Source: Hyparrhenia diplandra
Lineage: Eukaryota > Streptophyta > Magnoliopsida > Poales > Poaceae
DNA: 64,000 bases
Reading direction: 5' to 3'
NCBI GenBank assembly: GCA_015847255.1
Contig: JADLZK010000410.1
Coordinates: 62,001 to 126,000 of the forward strand
The translations under genes and the position numbers were made by a program. Below are positions 32,129 to 47,200 of the stretch, piece by piece. The notes beneath the pieces were generated by a model. It made no database searches and was not told the origin of the DNA. It was given only the letters and a program-made list of their open reading frames with translations. The first letter of the stretch is position 1. Each line of letters begins with the position of its first letter.

Positions 32129-32429
32129 CAGCAGCCCCATCCTTGATGAGCTTGTGGTGGACGTGTGGAAAACTGGTTATGGATTTGTTTGTGACTTGAT
32201 GACTTGTGAAACTTGATGACTTGATGAGCCCCTTCTAGACTTGATGACTTGTGGTGTTATGTTGGATATTGCATGACTTAATATAAGGTTGGATATAAAT
32301 ATGTGATAGTGATATATATGTGATAAAAGAGTTGTATGAGTGCATGGATGTGATATATATGTGAGAAATGATTTATATGTTCTTTTATCAAGGTAGAATG
32401 CAAAAATAGAAATAAACAAATATATGGTC

Positions 32430-32960
32430 ACTTTGCTGAGAGCTGCACTCGACAAAGAGGTCCTTTACCGAACGCATAGGCTTATACGCCGGTAAAACGG
32501 GAAAATTGGGTTCCGGGAACCACGGTTTCCCAGCCTATACCGAGCGTATGTGACTACGCTCTCGGGAAGAGGGCTCGGTAACCTTATGGTCAATTCACTG
32601 AGTTACCGAGAGCCTTGAAGTGAAGACACGTGGTAGATAAATTCGCCAAAATGTTTTTAAGGGTTTTTAAATTTCCGATTCACCGAGCGCCCAGATCGGG
32701 TCACTTCGGTATAATACAAAATTAACCGAGTGGTGGGGTGGACGTCATCGGAGGCAACCGCCGTCGACGTCCACTTTGCTTTGGCGAGGAGGGGGCTCAA
32801 GAGAGGCTCTACCGAAGCGCTCCGGTTTGAGCTCGGTGAACACCTTTTGTCCGTCAAAATATCACCGAGAGGCTTCTACCGAGAGCAGTGCTCGGTAGAG
32901 CCTCTACCAAGGGCTATTGGCCCTTATCGAGTGTCGGGGCGCGTGTTAATGCAACTGCCC
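32430..32960. mobile_element. CACTA-type subterminal repeat region
   Basis: Many copies of TACCGAG/CTCGGTA and related ACCGAGCG occur in both orientations, the style of CACTA subterminal repeats, just downstream of the decayed CACTA protein. A terminal CACTA motif was not found, so the end is probably lost or diverged. Confidence 0.55.
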
Positions 32961-34100
32961 GTCTTCTTGTATTCAGAAACCCAAATTTGAGGAGTGAAAG
33001 TTGAAATGATAGCCCACCAATTATTTTTATGCACTTTAAAATCGTTCTGTTTTGAATGTTCACTCTCATTTCAACTCTCACTCAAGCCCTCAACTTCTCT
33101 CAAGTATATAATTTGTGCCCGCTAACTCCAGTAACGTCTGACCATCAAATTTAGCACCTAAAGTGAAAGATTTGTACCCTCCCTCTTTGAAAAACAACTT
33201 GATATTGAATTTCTATATTCGTTGTGTGTCAACGAAGAATTGAAGGTCCAATGTACTTTAGAGCTGTCCACATGGGAAACATTGAAGGTGGAACGGCACA
33301 ATTAAGGGTGTTTCTTCATGCAGCACTGGATCGAACCAACCGGTGTACTAGTATTGAATCTGAAGAATATTATGCATGGATGCAGACAATATAGGAGCCG
33401 GACTACTGTACTTTGGATGCTTCGACGCTGATATAGTTGGCAAAATTGACGTGACAAGGACACCATGGCGAACTGCGTATGTACCACCACTATTGCAGCC
33501 TCCACTCTCAATGCAAGTACATGATACATACTCGTAGATCCCTTCAATGCTTCACGCCGCAGCTAGTTGCTCACTGGAATGTAGATTATTAATGGTACGT
33601 ACCTAATTTTTGTTTCCATGAATAACAAGTAGCGTGTGGTCCTTGAGTACAAAGTTCTTGCGGAGGATGGAATAAAGATTTTTATTTTTCCTAAAAATCA
33701 CAAATCTGAGTCACAACAAATAGATATATTGACATAAATTGATACGACATTTGTAAGGGAAAAATATTTCATGTATAAGAGCACTTCGATCTGTTAACCG
33801 ATGCAGTGATATAGGTGTTAACATAAATTTTCTTAGAAAACTGCTTATTTCTAAATTTTTGTGTATGCACTATGCAATGCATATTACTAGGAGCTGAAAA
33901 AGTCGAGTGTAAACCACGAGTGTAAATATATACCATCCGTTAATTTACACCGGTTGTTCTTAACCTAGGCTCATATATTTTTATACTAGTGGTGTTTGCT
34001 CCTTATTAAGAACTGACCACATTGAAAGAAGTCTTTGGCATTAGAAAAAAAAAAAGTCAATTTTGTACTATTGGTAACTACCTAGCTAGGTTAGTAGTTA
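32961..34100. other. Intergenic, no gene recognised
   Basis: AT-rich sequence. No domain, intron structure or transposon end that I can support. Confidence 0.5.
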
Positions 34101-34107
34101 TCGTGAT

Positions 34108-34209
34108 CATCGTCGTTATCATCATCATCATCACCGTTGTTGTTGTTATTGTTATTGTTGTTATTACTATTACTATTACTATTACTATTACTATTAGCAG
34201 CAGCAGCAG
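34108..34209 (+). repeat. Compound trinucleotide microsatellite
   Basis: Runs of ATC/ATT, then GTT, then TTA/CTA and finally GCA follow one another without a break. Confidence 0.92.
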
Positions 34210-35282
34210 TATATTTATACCATATATCATTAAATAAAGATTGGTCGAACATCTCGATCGATTGATGAGCAATCAACCTTGATCTAAACTGTCATGAATG
34301 GATGGAGCTATACATCGATCGACGCATCAGTGGGGAGGATCTACAAGGAAGCAAAGGAATATTGCGCAGGCCCCACTGCAGTCAGGAGCCTAGTACGGTA
34401 GCTGAGGTGACAATGCGAGGCGAGGCACGTACGGGCGTCGCAGCAGTCACACTGACATTCCAACCTTAATTTCGGCTTCGCCTTTGCTTAATTCCCATTA
34501 ATTTTGATGTGCGTGCTCAATATAATATAACACATGCATGATTCTAATTTGCACTAAGTAGCTTTTCAATTTGCATGTGGAGCAGTACTAGCACCTGCTG
34601 ATCGATCAGCTCCATCATCATCGATCCCTAGCTACTTACAGCTCGTGTGTTTCCATCCATCCATATAATAAAATAACAACAACAAGAGAACAAACGCAAG
34701 GATTGGAAAGGTTAAGCTGTAGTTAGTGACACATACACAAGCATACATAGCTAACCGTAAACTAGTCAACGTCACACACGCGCTAGTCCATGGCATGTGA
34801 TGACCTCAGCAAGCATATATGCCCTTTTGCACACAGAGAAAGAGAGAGCGAGACGAGAGAAAGAAAAAAAATCGCCTGTCTCGTAGTGCATCCACCCGTC
34901 CATCCCACAACAAACATCAAAGTTAGGCACTGTGCGCGACGCCCATGACAGCTTACCTTCTCTCTACTCTCCTCAGCTTAGTGTGTATAGTATAGTACTT
35001 GTAGAGAGAGAGAGAGAGAGAGAGAGGGGAGAGACTAGCTAGTAGCCAGAGCCCACAGGGAGAAATAAAGAGACAAGGGCTGCGTGTAATGTATGTAGCG
35101 TGAGTATGTACATGTACCATACATTGGCCGTGCTCGTCTAGCTACCTTGCTTATATGAAAGGCACCTTGCCCCTTTGAACATTTTCTCTTCCTCTTGCTG
35201 CACCTCCTCCTCCTTCTTGCTCTCTCTATGGTGTCGGCCGCGGCGCGGCGCAACGCCACCACAGAGGAGGAGGCATGAGAGG
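34210..35282 (+). promoter_or_regulatory. Upstream region and 5' UTR of the LAX2-like gene
   Basis: It includes a (GA)n run at about 35003-35026 (typical of plant 5' UTRs) and several GATCGATC palindromes. No transposon was recognised here, in contrast to both sides. The transcription start cannot be fixed from sequence. Confidence 0.5.
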
Positions 35283-38200
35283 ATGGTGACGTTGCTCCGG
35301 CCGCACCGCCAGCAGTACGCCCATGGGCCGGCCGCCGTCAGAGTTCGCCTCATCAGCAGAAGCCACAGCCAACAACAACATCCGCCGACGCCGTCGTCGC
35401 TCTCTGCTGGTCGTCGTCCCTGCCGCCACAGCGTCGTCCTGAGGCCCATGGCACAGGACCCCTCCCACCCGCACCGGCAGAGCAAAGACACCGCCGCGCC
35501 ACCGCAGCAGCAGCAGCAACAGCAGCAGCCCGAGCAGCCAGAGATAGTAGTGCACCAGCCCACGCCGACGCAACCGCCGCGCGACGTCCAGGAAGCGGCA
35601 GCCGCCAGCAGCAGCAGCAGCAGCGACAGCGACGCGGCGGGCTCCTCCTGGCTTCAGCTCGGGATCGGCCCATCTTCAGCGTCCCCGCCGCCGCCGTCGC
35701 CCGGTCCGCACCGGAAACGGCAGAGGCCCGATGACGACGACGCAGGCCCCTCGACGTCCGTACAGCCGGCCTCGGCCCGGCCTCGGCCCGGCCCTGCCGC
35801 TGCTCCCACCGCAACTGCAGCCGCAGCTGCAGCTCTCTACAACCAGCAGCTGGGCCTTCGTCCTCGTCCTCGGCAGCGCCGGTGGGGACAGTGGTGGCGG
35901 CGGTGCCGCCACCCCCCGCCCACGACGCCGGCACGTGGTTCTTGCTCCGGGCGGCACAGAATCAGTGAGTAGGACATGTCCGCATCCCGCCAGGCGACTA
36001 GTCCGGGCAATGTGGGTGGTTAGCTCATGCCGTTGCCACTCATCCATGCAGGAGGAGGGAGCCGCCATTGCCGCAGATCCCCAGGAGCTACCTGAGGGTT
36101 AGGTTAGTATCTCGATTCTCTGTACTGCACCACCTGCTAGTTAGTAGTTACTACTACTACTACCTTATTGGATCTCTCCCCCTCTCTATCTCTCTGTGTT
36201 CAGTAGTTCCTAATATAATCAACAGCAAATTGACTTTGCTTAATTAATTCCTTTGTGTTAGTTAATATATATTAGGTTCTTATTTGATTAATAATCTACC
36301 ATGCATCCTTTGTTGTTTGATCATGCCACATTGACCTGCTGCGGGGGGTGGTGTGTGTTGCTGTTGATGGGCAGCAGAGACGGGAGGATGACAGTTAGAG
36401 TAGTGATGAGGTACCTTGTTAACAAGCTGGGCCTTGACGACGATTCACAGGTATGGCATGCATGTCGCCTCCCTCCCCATGAGGCCTTTTATTTTTTTTT
36501 ATTTTTTTGGCTCTCCATACTTTTTATATTTTCCCTTTCTTGATTACCATATATATGTGTGTGTGTGTTTTTGTTTGTGCAATGGACAACTCTTGCTTGT
36601 GTTTTAAACAATAACCTGACTTAAGTTCTAGGTTTGTTTTCAACCGATAAGCTGCTGTTACGCCATCGATATTTAAACATAAGATATATGTGAAAACGCG
36701 TAAGGAATATAGAGGAAGAACAGGTTTGCTTGCTAAATCCCAGTGACATCATCAGGCCGGACCACTACACTGCACACGCGAAAATAGTACTGTGGTTGGG
36801 TAATCGATCGAGCTTGTCAGTGAGTGTTGTTAGGAAGAAACTTCTTAAAGAAAAAAAAGAAATTAATTGTTCAAGAAAATACATCTTATAACAATAAAGA
36901 AATTACCTCCACAAAGTAGTAACCACATTTTTTGACCCTAATATAGTATGAAAGTACCTCATCCTTAGTTTAGAAAAGCACTAGAGAACAAGGTTGGAGG
37001 AAGATCGATGAAGTGACAGCTTGGAGGCCACAAGCAAGCTAAAGTGCCGGAGGAAGTTAGTAACTAGGAGTCACCTGCCCATTGGCAGGCAGCATATATG
37101 TATCTGATCAATGGATCTAATTAACCTATAGCTGCTTCTACCATCTACGTATTAGCGTCTCTCTATCTCTCCTCCATTGTAGAGAGAGACAGAGAGAGAG
37201 GTGGTGTGAGAGAGTGAGTGCCCTTTACCTGCAGCAGCGCCAAATATTGGTAGGTGAAAGGAGCTTTAGAGCTACGGACAGTAGTTTAGATGTCGAGGTT
37301 CCCATCCCATAGGTCCTTGTTGTTGCTGTGACAAATGGCGTAGGTGAGGGGTGTGCGTCTCACCTGTTACATCAGGGGGGGAGGAGGAGGCCGGCCGGGC
37401 GCCCTCCTGGCCCGGACCCCATGACGATTAAGGGCTCTATTTTCTCTCTCGCTATCTCATCTAACTACGCAGCTTAATGCAGCATGCTTTTGTGGCTGCG
37501 CCCTAATTAAGCTGGTTTTGGTTTAATTGCTCTCTCTCTCTCTCTCTTTCTCTCTCCTACCCCCTGGAGAGACCGATCTTTGGACATGCATGCCACTACC
37601 ATCATATACTATGCATTGTCCATGCATGATGGAAAGCTTAGCTTGCTCCCAAAATTTACCTGAATCGGAAGGGCCCAAGAAACCCTGCCCTTGAAGGATA
37701 AATTAGTACTTGAGGAAGTGTGAGAGTGGTGTTGAGTTTACTTGAAGATATTACTGCCCCAAAAGAGAGGAAAAGGGGGGCCATGTCTCACCTAATCCAG
37801 TGAAAGTCATGCACCATCCTATATGCACCACAATGTGTAGTGCTTTTATTTGCCGTGGAATGCATGCCCCAGCCTGACCAGCAGGAATGAAGCACAACAA
37901 GCCCCCCTCTCTCTCTCCATATAAGTAATACATATAGTCTCTGTGTGGGAGGAAGATGCTTGTTGTCATCATAATGGTCTCTGGATCGTACGTTGCTGCA
38001 ACCAGGCTTTGTGGTTGTGGACCTGCCATGCTAGCTACCTGCAAGCAAATAGATACATACAGACAGTAGCTATCTTCCATTTTCAGGAAAGGCTGTTGCC
38101 CCAGCAACCTGCACTTAGCTACCACCCATCTGATACCTTATGACTCACAATTGAATGAGCTCTAGTAATTAACTAAATTGGGTACAAATAGTTCGTTGTT

Positions 38201-41200
38201 TTAGATTATTATTCGGTAGCTATAAATGCAGAGGCTCGCTTTTTTTTATGATCCTAGTTGGGAGAAATATATATCTTGTGCGTACTATCTCCATCTCCTT
38301 GCACGCGATTTCAAACCATTTTCCGGTTTCAGTGCGAATTTCAATCTCTGCTCAATATTGCTACAGGAGTTAAGATGGTGATACAATTAAAGTTTCTTCA
38401 TAAGTTACATATACAATAAGAAGATATACAATTAAAATACTATGGTATAGCGACCCTTTTTAATTTTCTGAATATTTATCTTCTGCCGGTACGTAACTGA
38501 AAATTCCAGCCCATAAATATCCGTCAACGTACACTTGAAAGATGCCTAGCTAGCTAATCATTATTTTTATAGCCGGTCAAAATCTACTAGAGGTTTAAGC
38601 ATGCATGCCCCGCCCAAGCAGCAAACAGTTCCGGCGGCAAAAACTAGACTGTCGGTGGTGCATCGATCTGCATGAGTGGTTGTTGGTTGAAGTAGTAGTA
38701 GCAGTGGCGTCAGGGAACAATTCGTGGAGCATCACCTGACCTCATCAGCACAACAATATGGAGCCAACTGCAACAGAGACAAAAACGTCACAAACCAAGA
38801 CACATTGAACCCGGGCCTGTAGCAAGTATACGTGTATATATTTGCTAGATACATGCATGCATCAACCTGAATACACAATATCCTGCTCCTTATTCAAATC
38901 TAGAGTTGTTGGACACAACTGCAGGATGAAATATATATATATATATTTTTTTTTTGAACTTGGAAAGCTTGTTTCCATCAGACTCCAACTCTGGGCAGAT
39001 CCCCAGAGACAAGGCTGGTAACAAATTCGGGGACATGGCTCATGAAGACAACCGAGCCAGAGCTAACCATGCTCGCCCCTTGTGTTGCAAGGCAGTCAGC
39101 TACCTTGTTGCAACTTCTCGGACAATGCCGAACACTGCATTGGTCAAAGTAAACATCAATGTAGTCTCTGACCTTCTTGAAGAGTCCCCCATCCACACTT
39201 TGATCCAGTTCAATTGTTGTAAGACCCTTCACAAGCTGAGTTGCAGGATGAAATATATTTGAATGGAAGCGAATAAGATTCTGGCCTTGTTTAGTTCCCA
39301 TGCAGGAACTCAAAAAGTGCTATAGTTTCCCGTCACATCGAATCTCTTAACGCATGCATGAAGTATTAAATGCAGGTAAACAAAATAACTAATTGCACAG
39401 TTTGGCTGAAAAAGTGTGAGACGAGTCTTTTAAACCTAGTTAGTCCATAGTGGGATAATAATTATCAAATACAAACGAAAAGTGCTACAAGAGTAGCGAA
39501 CCCAATCACCAACTAAACACCCCCCTCTGTGCTCTATGTGATCAAGTAGAAACACAGAAGTGTAACAAGAAAACTCGCAGCATATAATCAAAACTCACAT
39601 GACTAAGTATACATGGTACAAATTTTATTTGAGTCCTATCATCATAGTGCCGGAGGAATCCAAACTGGAGCTTTCTGATCAACTTCTCTAAAAGCGATTT
39701 AATTGATTCCTTAGCCCTACGTTGAGCTGGCCTTTGCTTTCTTTCTAGGAAATAAAGTGCATACGTACAGCGCTCCAGCATGTCTTAAAGTAAAATTTTG
39801 CTGTGTTAGGATCAAAAATGGTTTTATTTCTCAACTAGAATGAAGTACATGCGTACGTAGGGGGGTAGGGATGAAAATCTCTGATTAGTGGAACAAACCC
39901 ACAAACCCGAGGCTCTTGTATACTACGCAATTACATTTCAAATTTTCATATTTTAAAATCTTGGTTTAGTGATAAAGAAACAATGTTATTTTGTATACAC
40001 TTATTTTAATATACTAGGTTAAGTTCGACTAGATTGAAACCTAATAAATGTGTGAAGCCATCAAACATTTGTATATACAAAAAAATCAAACAATATAAAT
40101 CATTTATTTTAGAATAATAGCATACACCTTTTGTAGTTTTGATCACTACATGATTTCCAAGAATGCTCGAGTGATTTTTATGAATGGTCGACTGAAATAT
40201 ATAGCCAAGGTTTTTTTAGTCTAAACAAGGAATTCCCAAGAGTAATTCACTAAATATGTACATAGTGTTTTTTAGGGTTGGGGTTCCTTGTGTTAATTCC
40301 TTTTCACCTAAGGAGATTGTCAAATTAGATAACAAAACCTTTGACCACTAAAAGAATAAACAGTGAAGATCTTAAATATCATGTAGTCGAAGTACATATA
40401 TCACAGATGTTTGGAGTATGCTTGTCTCAAGAAATTTTCATGACAATGTATTTATTGGATCCAAATCACACATTATATTAGAGAAAATGGGCAAGTCTTG
40501 ACCGTGCATACTCCCTCCGGGTTGGTATTAGAAGTCATTTTGGACAAGGTTTGGGTCAAACATCGGGAATATAAATCATCAATAACTTTTAAGTTGTTGA
40601 GTTTGTAAATGTAAAAAATATATGAGTAGATTTGTCTTAAAAAATACTTTGATAAAAGTATACATATATCACATCTCCATAAATATTTTTATAATAATAA
40701 GATGTCAAAGTTGTGTTTTGGAGACCGTGTCACTGTCCTAAACGACTTCTAATACCATCCCAGAGGGAGTAACTCATAATCTTTTATGTCCTTAACATTA
40801 TGTTACCTTCTACAGGCGCCACCTTTTTTTTACTGGCAGTTTGAAACGATGGGATTAGTACTAGTACTTAGTATGTCCTTTCCAGCTAATTAATTGCTTA
40901 TTGAAACCTATATATATGTCTAATGCCAAAATACAGCTTTCAGTTAGGTGATAAGCTACTCCAAGTTTTTTTTTCGTTCCTTAGTCGGTATCTTGGATCT
41001 TCCTGTGTCGTATACTTTCACTACGCTAGCTCTAAATTAGTCTATCTTGCTAGGGTGGTTGGTGAGCCATGCATGTATAGAGCCTTAATTTTTTTTTTCG
41101 CTTAGACATCTTCTAGTAGGCGGCTGCTTCAACTTTGTCTTCTTTTCACCTCCTTTCGTAACACTTTGATGCTTTCTTTTGTTAGATATTGGCCTTGCCT

Positions 41201-44200
41201 TTTTTATTCTGGTGCCCTCTGTTCTGTGTGGAGGTATGTGCACACTGCACATGATTATGCTTTTCCTAGCATATAGTTTATATGTGCGCTCGTGTAGTTG
41301 TTAGCTGCTGATAGTAATGTATACGTAGGCTACAGTATATAATGTATAAGCAGCCTAGTCTAGAAAATCAAAGGCTTCGCGTCATCATTTGTTTCCCGTC
41401 ACTTTACTCCCCACTTTTCATATGGTGGGGATTTCAATTCTGATCCAACCAAGACAAGCAAAACTCTTGCACGATAGTAGTTCTGTAACTTAATCTGGAA
41501 AAACTGATTTTGTTTTCACCCAACAGGCCGGTCACTAGACTCACTAATATATTAAACATTAATTGTGGCAGTTTTTTATTATTATTTTTGGATTTACCGT
41601 GGTGGTTTTTGAAACCACCACTGAGCAAAGGTCACGCTTAATCGTCCGATTAACCGTGGTGGTTTTTAGGACCCCAAATAACCACCACGGTTAATGAAAT
41701 AAAAAAATCTCAAACCAAACCCTAATGGGCCTAGAACTGGGCCACCACCGCATGATTTGGATCTGGCTGGGATTTCGAGATAGGGCGCCGTTGGCGATGA
41801 GCTGGGACGCCGCCGCCGCCACTCGACCGCGCGCCTCGGGCCGCCGCCAGCACCTGGATCTGGCGAGCCCTCGGCCGCCGCACGCATCCATGCCGCCCGG
41901 GGGGGGAGGGAGAGCTCGGGCACGCCCTAGCTCATCGAAGGAGAGAGTGAGAGGAGGGAGGTGTGCAGGTGGAGAGAGAGAGTCGGCCGAGGGAGTGAGG
42001 GGCGAGGGAGAGAGTGAGGGGTGAGGAAACCCTAAGTGTGCAATTTATATTACTAAAGATGTTACTAGGCTAAGATGGCCATTTGGATTCAATATGGTCC
42101 CAAATTAACCTTGGCAGTTTTTTAAAAAAAGACCATGATTAATTGATTTACCATGGTGTTTTTAAAAAAAAAACGCCACGGTTGGTGCTTTTTAACTGCC
42201 ACGGTTAATTAAAATGCACCACGGAAAATCAAGGCATTTACCGTGGTGGTTTTTTTAAAACCACTACGGTAAATAAAATGAAAACGTCTCGTAAAAGATT
42301 TATTGTAGTAGTGGGTACTGTCATTGCCTATCCATTCATAAAATGCATTAGAAGGATATCACTCTTTTTACGAAGCCTAGTATAATATAATGATGTCTTT
42401 TTTCTATCAAACATAATACAGACGCGTGCACTCTCATGTCTATAAACCCACGCACACACATCATACACCTAAGAGCAACTAAGGTCAATCTCAGTGAGGA
42501 TTTCATGTGTTAGTTTCCAACACATCTATATTTTAGAAACAATGCAGAAAAGTTTCATATTCCTATGAAATTCTCTACTCCTAAAAACTTTCATCATCTC
42601 TCTTTATTAATACAGTGTCACATCATCATATTTAATGCCTATGAAACTCCTATGTAACCCCATTAAGATTGGCCTATGAGAAAGTATAATAATAGTTTGT
42701 TAGTAGACTGAATGCTGAGGTGGAGAAGCAGGTTTGTGAACTTACAACCGGCTTAGACATAAGAACCAAGAAACTTAGGCCTCAAATTTTGTATTATGAT
42801 CCGAAGACTCTAAAATTAAGAAGGTGCAATCAAATAGTGCAAGTATTGCCGAGACTAACTATTATGACATTTCAACCCACTTAGGCCTTATTTGGATCAG
42901 TTTCATTATTCTTGAAAAGCAGTTTTTGCCTCTAGTTTCTAAATCCAGATTCTGAGCAAAAACTGGTGGGTAATGTTTGGATCCCCTTATTTTTAAGAAT
43001 TTAACTTATTTATTGCTTTATGAGTCACTGAAAAACTCTCAAAACCTAGGAATCCATAGCTTCCTGGTTATTAAGAATCTAGTAGAAAAAACTGCAGCAA
43101 CAGTTAAGCCCTTCTGGATTCCACTCCCAAAAGTCAGGTTCTCAAAAATTGGCAAAAACTGAAGAGATCCAAACAGGGCCTTAGGTCGCTAGCCCACAAA
43201 GTTGAAGAAAAGCACCATAGATTTCTACCCTTACCTTATGTAGCTTCTAATCTTGAATAGAGAGTTGAATCGATTTGTTAGGGAACACGATCTTTTCATA
43301 TATACATTGCAGTCTTGAAATTCTACAAAATTGGAAACAAGAATTTAGTCGTCGCCATCTCCATAACTAGTTTAACTGTGTGATATAGTGTGTAATGCCT
43401 TATTTACCGCATTTGGGAAACCCTCTGAATAACTGAGAGATCAATTCCAAGAACATGGGACTAAGGAGCCCCCCCACACCCCTACTTATATGAAATATTT
43501 CTTTCCTTCAGTTAAATCATTTCTTTCTTTCTTTTTTTTGGTTATAGCTATATATATACGCGACTTGGTCAAAATTATGATTTATATATAAAAGTTATCA
43601 AATAAATTGTTCTCCATTGGCGAAACATACCAAATTTTAGTTACGCTCTCTAGACCTCGGACAACTCAGGGTATCATCTTGCACGTCCATATATATATTA
43701 TATATATATGCAGCTTTGGGGCCACCCACAGCTGTGCGTGCTAGTATGAACTGTATATATATACTAGTGTTATTGTCACTCGTCGCTTGCCGGCAGGCAG
43801 CGGCCGGCACTCAGCAGATACTACTACTATATATATATACACAGCACTGTGCTAGCGATCGACGTCGTCCGCGTATAGTATATAGGCTCGCTCGGTGATG
43901 ATCGGCCGGTGGTGGTGGCCACTGGGCATGTCGTCGTTGGAGCTTTCACGAATGGACGCGACACCTAACACACACGGCGGCCACACCACACCTCGCCATC
44001 AGCGATGAACGGACGGATGGGACGCGAGCTCAGCTCGTTTTTGTATACTATGCAAATGCGATAGATGTGCTAGCTCCCTGATGTGCATGGCTACGTGACC
44101 TCGCACCACGTCCCTGCAGCTGCATGCCCTGCCCCAGATGCCTCTGCTGATCACGCCACGCGCGCCTCAGCTCAATAATTCAGCTTATTAGCTCGCGTTC

Positions 44201-47200
44201 CGACGTCGCCATCCATGCATGCTTGCTTGCTTGCTGTATATGTGGCGATCCATCCATCCATAGGTGTGCATGGCATGGATGATCGATCATGCTGATATGA
44301 TGCGAGCCTGCACTGGACCGACGATGGGTACGGCATATGGTATATATATATATATCCTCCTCTCACTAATTGGAATTAGAATTCAATTGATGATACGTAC
44401 AACATATGCATGGGTGCATGCTCATGCAGAGATAGTAGTTGGTACGTGAATATATCGATTTATTTGGAGAGGTCCACGTGTGTGTGAGGTTGCACTCTCT
44501 CTTTACCTCACATTTATAGATTTTGGACATGGATTTTTTTTTTTTTTTTTTTTGTCCTGGTGCACAGTACCAAAGCCGCCTCCACATCGTGGGACAAATG
44601 CGTATCATGTCTATTTAATTAGGGACCGTTTGAGAGAGCTCTGATCCTTGATTCTCGATGGAGTGATTCCATCAGATTCATAGGAGGGAGTAGGGTCGAG
44701 CTGATGGGAATCGATTCTCTGCTGATCCCCAAAGTAGGGTGAAGCAGGTGTTTTTTAGCTCCCAACTCATAGTATAAATGGAGAAGTAATTCTCTGTTGA
44801 TGCCTAAATCCGTTGCCATTTTGAGTGTTTGGCTAGTTGGGAGTGATTATCTTCGGAGAAGTTAAATCTAGAGCTCTGCCAAACGGACCCTTAAGGTGAC
44901 ACAATAGTATGGTTTCTTTTCTTAGAAAGAGCAGCAATATGCTATATTATTACTAGAAGAAAAGGATTGACCTAGTTTTTAAGGTGAGATGAGATCGACG
45001 TAGAAATTAATGCATGGTGTCATGTATGACATAAAAATAACATATGATCATTTTATTTCTTCCCCACATGTTGGAAACAAAGTAACGACATAAACTTTAT
45101 TAACTGGTACTTGCAGTGTTTTTGTTTCACAACTCCATATAGCCAATAAAATGGCAAAATAATGAAACTGTTAGGCATTGGATCCTTATTTCATTTCATC
45201 ACCCTGCACCACTTTAGATGATGTGGCACTCTTGAAAAATAGTGAAATGGAACTTGCCATAGAAATGGCACCGTTTGTAGTCTATTCAAATATATGTTAG
45301 ATCCAAATTCAAATACTACATAAGGTCATAAAACATATAGACCAACTTATATATAGAAATTAAAATTTGCTAACCTTAAGGAATTTTCTAAAGACCTTTT
45401 AAATTTTAAAATTGGGATTGGTGTCATTCAGTTTTAGAACCCTTGAAATCGGGTAATGGCCCAAATGTTGCATCATTGGCATGCTTGTCAAAACACCATA
45501 GTTCCCTTCTCTTTGAATTCCACGACATGTATATGCTCCCTCCATTTCATTATGCTAGAAAGTAAGGAATGAAGTATGAGTTCAATGAAAAAGATAATAT
45601 ATGAAATGACAACCCATAGCCCTATGAAGACATTTGGAGCAAAGAATCTATTCCTACCTATTTCATTGCAAATTCTTATGGAAGGGAAACGATTTTATTC
45701 CTACCACCAATTTCATTGAATTCCTATAGAATGGCCAACGGGCTGTTTCCTAGGAAAATTCCTACCACCCATAGCCAGACTTGTAAGATGCTATGTTAAA
45801 TAACACTCCCATTTCAAATTGCAAGTCATTCAGCCAGCTATGTATCTAAAGAACCAAAATGACTTACAATTCGGAATTGATGCCTAATGTTACATTAGTG
45901 GTGACAAGTGGCAACTTTAGGCTACTATGCAACTTTAGGCTACTATAGGGACCCTATATCTAGTCAATTCCAAAAGTGGTACTCACATTTCCATTGATTA
46001 TTTATGTGAACGTAAGTATGGAAAATGGATTTTAAGATTGGGGTAAAAGTCTGTTCTATTTTAACCCTTCCGTTCAAAAAAAAAAAAAAAAAAAAAAAAA
46101 TAACACCCCGTTACCTTTTTTATAAAGCACTTGAGAATATTTTTTTCTGGAGTTGTATACGATCAATTGTTTGACAAGGATAAGTGAAGAACTCGTGAAG
46201 AAAATGACAAAAAAAACAGTAGATACTACACTTAGCAGCCAAAAATATGGAACATGGCCACGTGACTCGTTCCGAAAATTTCCACATCCCCTATTCGAGA
46301 ACATTCCCAAGTTTCCGTTCCCGTAGCACATTGCCGTTACCGATTTGCCATAAACTCCCGCATATATATGTCTCCATCAGCCTGGCAATCATACACACTA
46401 GGATTGTGTATACACAAATAAATCACAGTATTTGACGATCGATCGATCACGATGTTTGCTATATAATGAATAATGATGGATATCATGATTAGACAACCAA
46501 ACATAAGGGTTCCATCGCCGTCGTCGCAATCTCCGAAGAATCACGTCGCCAGGGAAGAAGCTGTGGAAGGAAGAATATGGTGGGCATATAGTATCTATCG
46601 TTTGCTGTGCGTTTGTGTTATTAATCCCCACCGACACAACACACAGCCAGTTATCGTTTTCTCGCCGACTGTACATGCGACTATGAATTCTGACCGACAA
46701 GCATATCACACAACTGTCACATCATCAATTTCAATTATTAAATAAATGGTTTTTATTATTTATTGCTGTACTACATTCATGGATACCTATTCTGTATTTG
46801 CATAGTTCATCGGCTACATTAATTATGCATTCTTCTAACTAAGGTTTGCTGAAATACAAACAGAGTGCTAAACAAATGCTAAAAGTATCTCAAAGTCTAC
46901 AATAGGGGCTAAAAAAATTTTAACACCAAAGGGTGCCGAAAAAACTATATCCTTTAGTGCTAAATTTTAGCACATTGCAATTGATCCAAACACCCTCTAA
47001 GGCCTCGTTTAGTTGGGCTAAAGTTTTGCCAAAAGCACTGTTCTGACTCCTGTAGCACACTGTAGCACGTTTCGTTTGTTAGTGGTAAATATTATCCAAC
47101 CATGGGGTAACTAGGCTCAAAAGAATCGTCTCGCAATGTACATCTAAACTGTGTAATTAGTTATTTTTTTTATCTACATTTAATACTCCGAACATATGTC

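Noticed and set aside
34091..34276. N- and D-rich open frame
   Set aside because: A translation of the trinucleotide microsatellite.
35483..35533. CAG-rich run as a disease-type repeat expansion
   Set aside because: It encodes an ordinary glutamine-rich stretch interrupted by CAA in a plant regulator; nothing suggests expansion.
35353..35934. Long minus-strand open frames (up to 193 residues) opposite LAX2-like exon 1
   Set aside because: They are shadows of a GC-rich exon. The plus strand carries the conserved motifs and matching splice sites.
37751..38125. Minus-strand open frame of 124 residues in the LAX2-like intron
   Set aside because: No domain, unusual composition and no splice or promoter signals; better explained as chance in intron sequence.
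46078..46101. A run as a fourth minimal retroposon
   Set aside because: No flanking duplication of 10 bp or more could be found. The same holds for the runs at 44531, 49651, 60461 and 60684.
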